Assembly (NCBI RefSeq): GCF_014287705.1
Contig: NZ_JACOOY010000018.1
Location: 4,253 to 68,252 of the forward strand
Length of the DNA stretch: 64,000 nt
Reading direction: 5' to 3'
Source of the DNA: Dorea_D hominis
Lineage (GTDB): Bacteria > Bacillota > Clostridia > Lachnospirales > Lachnospiraceae
How positions within the stretch are numbered: position 1 is the stretch's first letter; the number at the start of each line of letters is the position of its first letter. Position numbers and translations under genes: made by a program. Of this stretch, positions 63,679 through 64,000 are shown piece by piece. The notes below the pieces were generated by a model that saw only the letters and a list, made by a program, of their open reading frames with translations, had not been told where the DNA came from and did no database searches.

Positions 63679-64000
63679 TCATAATTCATCTTTTTTCTCC
63701 ATAAGTTTTAGATAAAAGCTATCGTTTTTTTCTAACAGATATGCACTGTAATTCACTAATGCCTGAAAAATAATCTGAGATTTTTTGCAACCTGTCAGTT
63801 TTGTATATTTATCCAATCTTTCATCTTGGTCTTCATAAATATAGTTGGAATACAATACATTTCTTTTTATATATTTGTCTTCTCTCCTTGATGTAATCAA
63901 AACTTCATCATTCATAACTGGATCCACTTCAAAAAAGTACGATACTGCCCGATCCAGAAATACAATTTTGCTAATCTCTTCCATTTGAATCAGAAACACT
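63679..64000 (-). CDS. possible ribbon-helix-helix protein upstream of the pilus genes (5' end at edge)
   Basis: At least 106 residues; the window ends at a possible GTG start, so the true start may lie outside. Only DERLDKYTKLTGCKKSQIIF near 60-80 resembles a ribbon-helix-helix (CopG/Arc) element; the rest is not recognised. Placed just before the pilus operon on the same strand, it could be a regulator, but this is a guess. No motif beyond that. Confidence 0.4.
   Translation of the reverse strand, partial: VFLIQMEEISKIVFLDRAVSYFFEVDPVMNDEVLITSRREDKYIKRNVLYSNYIYEDQDERLDKYTKLTGCKKSQIIFQALVNYSAYLLEKNDSFYLKLMEKKDEL

Overview
The window looks like a chromosomal segment of a gut-type Clostridia, most likely Lachnospiraceae (Mediterraneibacter, Dorea, Blautia or Ruminococcus torques-like). 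This rests on moderate GC, strong AGGAGG-type ribosome binding sites, a Pho system with phoU, phoP and phoR behind pstSCAB, Big_2-rich secreted proteins, class C sortase pili and a type II-A CRISPR locus. No tRNA or rRNA gene was seen, so the genus is an inference.

Layout. 1-6605 (minus strand): an Atg22-type MFS transporter cut by the window edge, a zinc-dependent phospholipase C-like protein, a parvulin prolyl isomerase, and a glycosyltransferase/YfhO pair for cell-surface glycosylation. 6732-12981: a complete phosphate regulon (pstS-pstC-pstA-pstB-phoU-phoP-phoR) with spaced Pho boxes upstream of pstS. 13065-16612: four zinc-ribbon membrane proteins with a 142-bp MITE-like structured element among them; a fifth, related protein is at 26206. 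16869-20169: a redox/sulfur-looking gene group (rhodanese lipoprotein, C_GCAxxG_C_C protein, TVP38 membrane protein, double-[4Fe-4S]/CCG protein). 20378-27126: AEC transporter, a decayed gene with 36-bp repeats, YitT protein, carB and a zinc-ribbon DUF4234 protein. 27319-30784: a ribosomal-protection-type GTPase fused to a Rae1/YacP-like NYN nuclease, with a YkgJ-family cysteine-cluster protein. 30990-32152: two Hsp20 genes behind a CIRCE operator that overlaps a consensus promoter. 32383-37341: a secreted protein with three Big_2 domains and four rhodanese domains between two YdjY-like domains, then a second secreted protein. 37516-40420: deformylase-like protein, NIF3/CutA-like domain protein, GNAT acetyltransferase, glycerate kinase.

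40726-49066 is a type II-A CRISPR-Cas locus on the minus strand: cas9, cas1, cas2, csn2, a 56-bp leader ending in ATTTGAG, and an array of 26 recognisable 36-bp repeats whose old end decays into fragments. Its cas9 has lost the 5' end: an IS30-family element sits exactly where codons for RuvC-I, the bridge helix and the start of the REC lobe should be, and the remaining frame opens inside the IS end. No tracrRNA anti-repeat was found. The locus therefore looks unable to cut in the normal way while keeping the adaptation genes and a well-kept young end of the array.

49191-64000 is a cell-surface region: a transglutaminase-like/Cys-repeat/Big_2 protein, then a sortase-assembled pilus cluster (in transcription order: possible ribbon-helix-helix protein, LPKTG backbone pilin, two class C sortases, a 2067-residue multi-domain adhesin with an IPKAG sorting signal, an InlB B-repeat protein).

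The most noteworthy items are the IS30-decapitated cas9 with retained adaptation genes, the GTPase-Rae1 fusion and the four-rhodanese exported protein.
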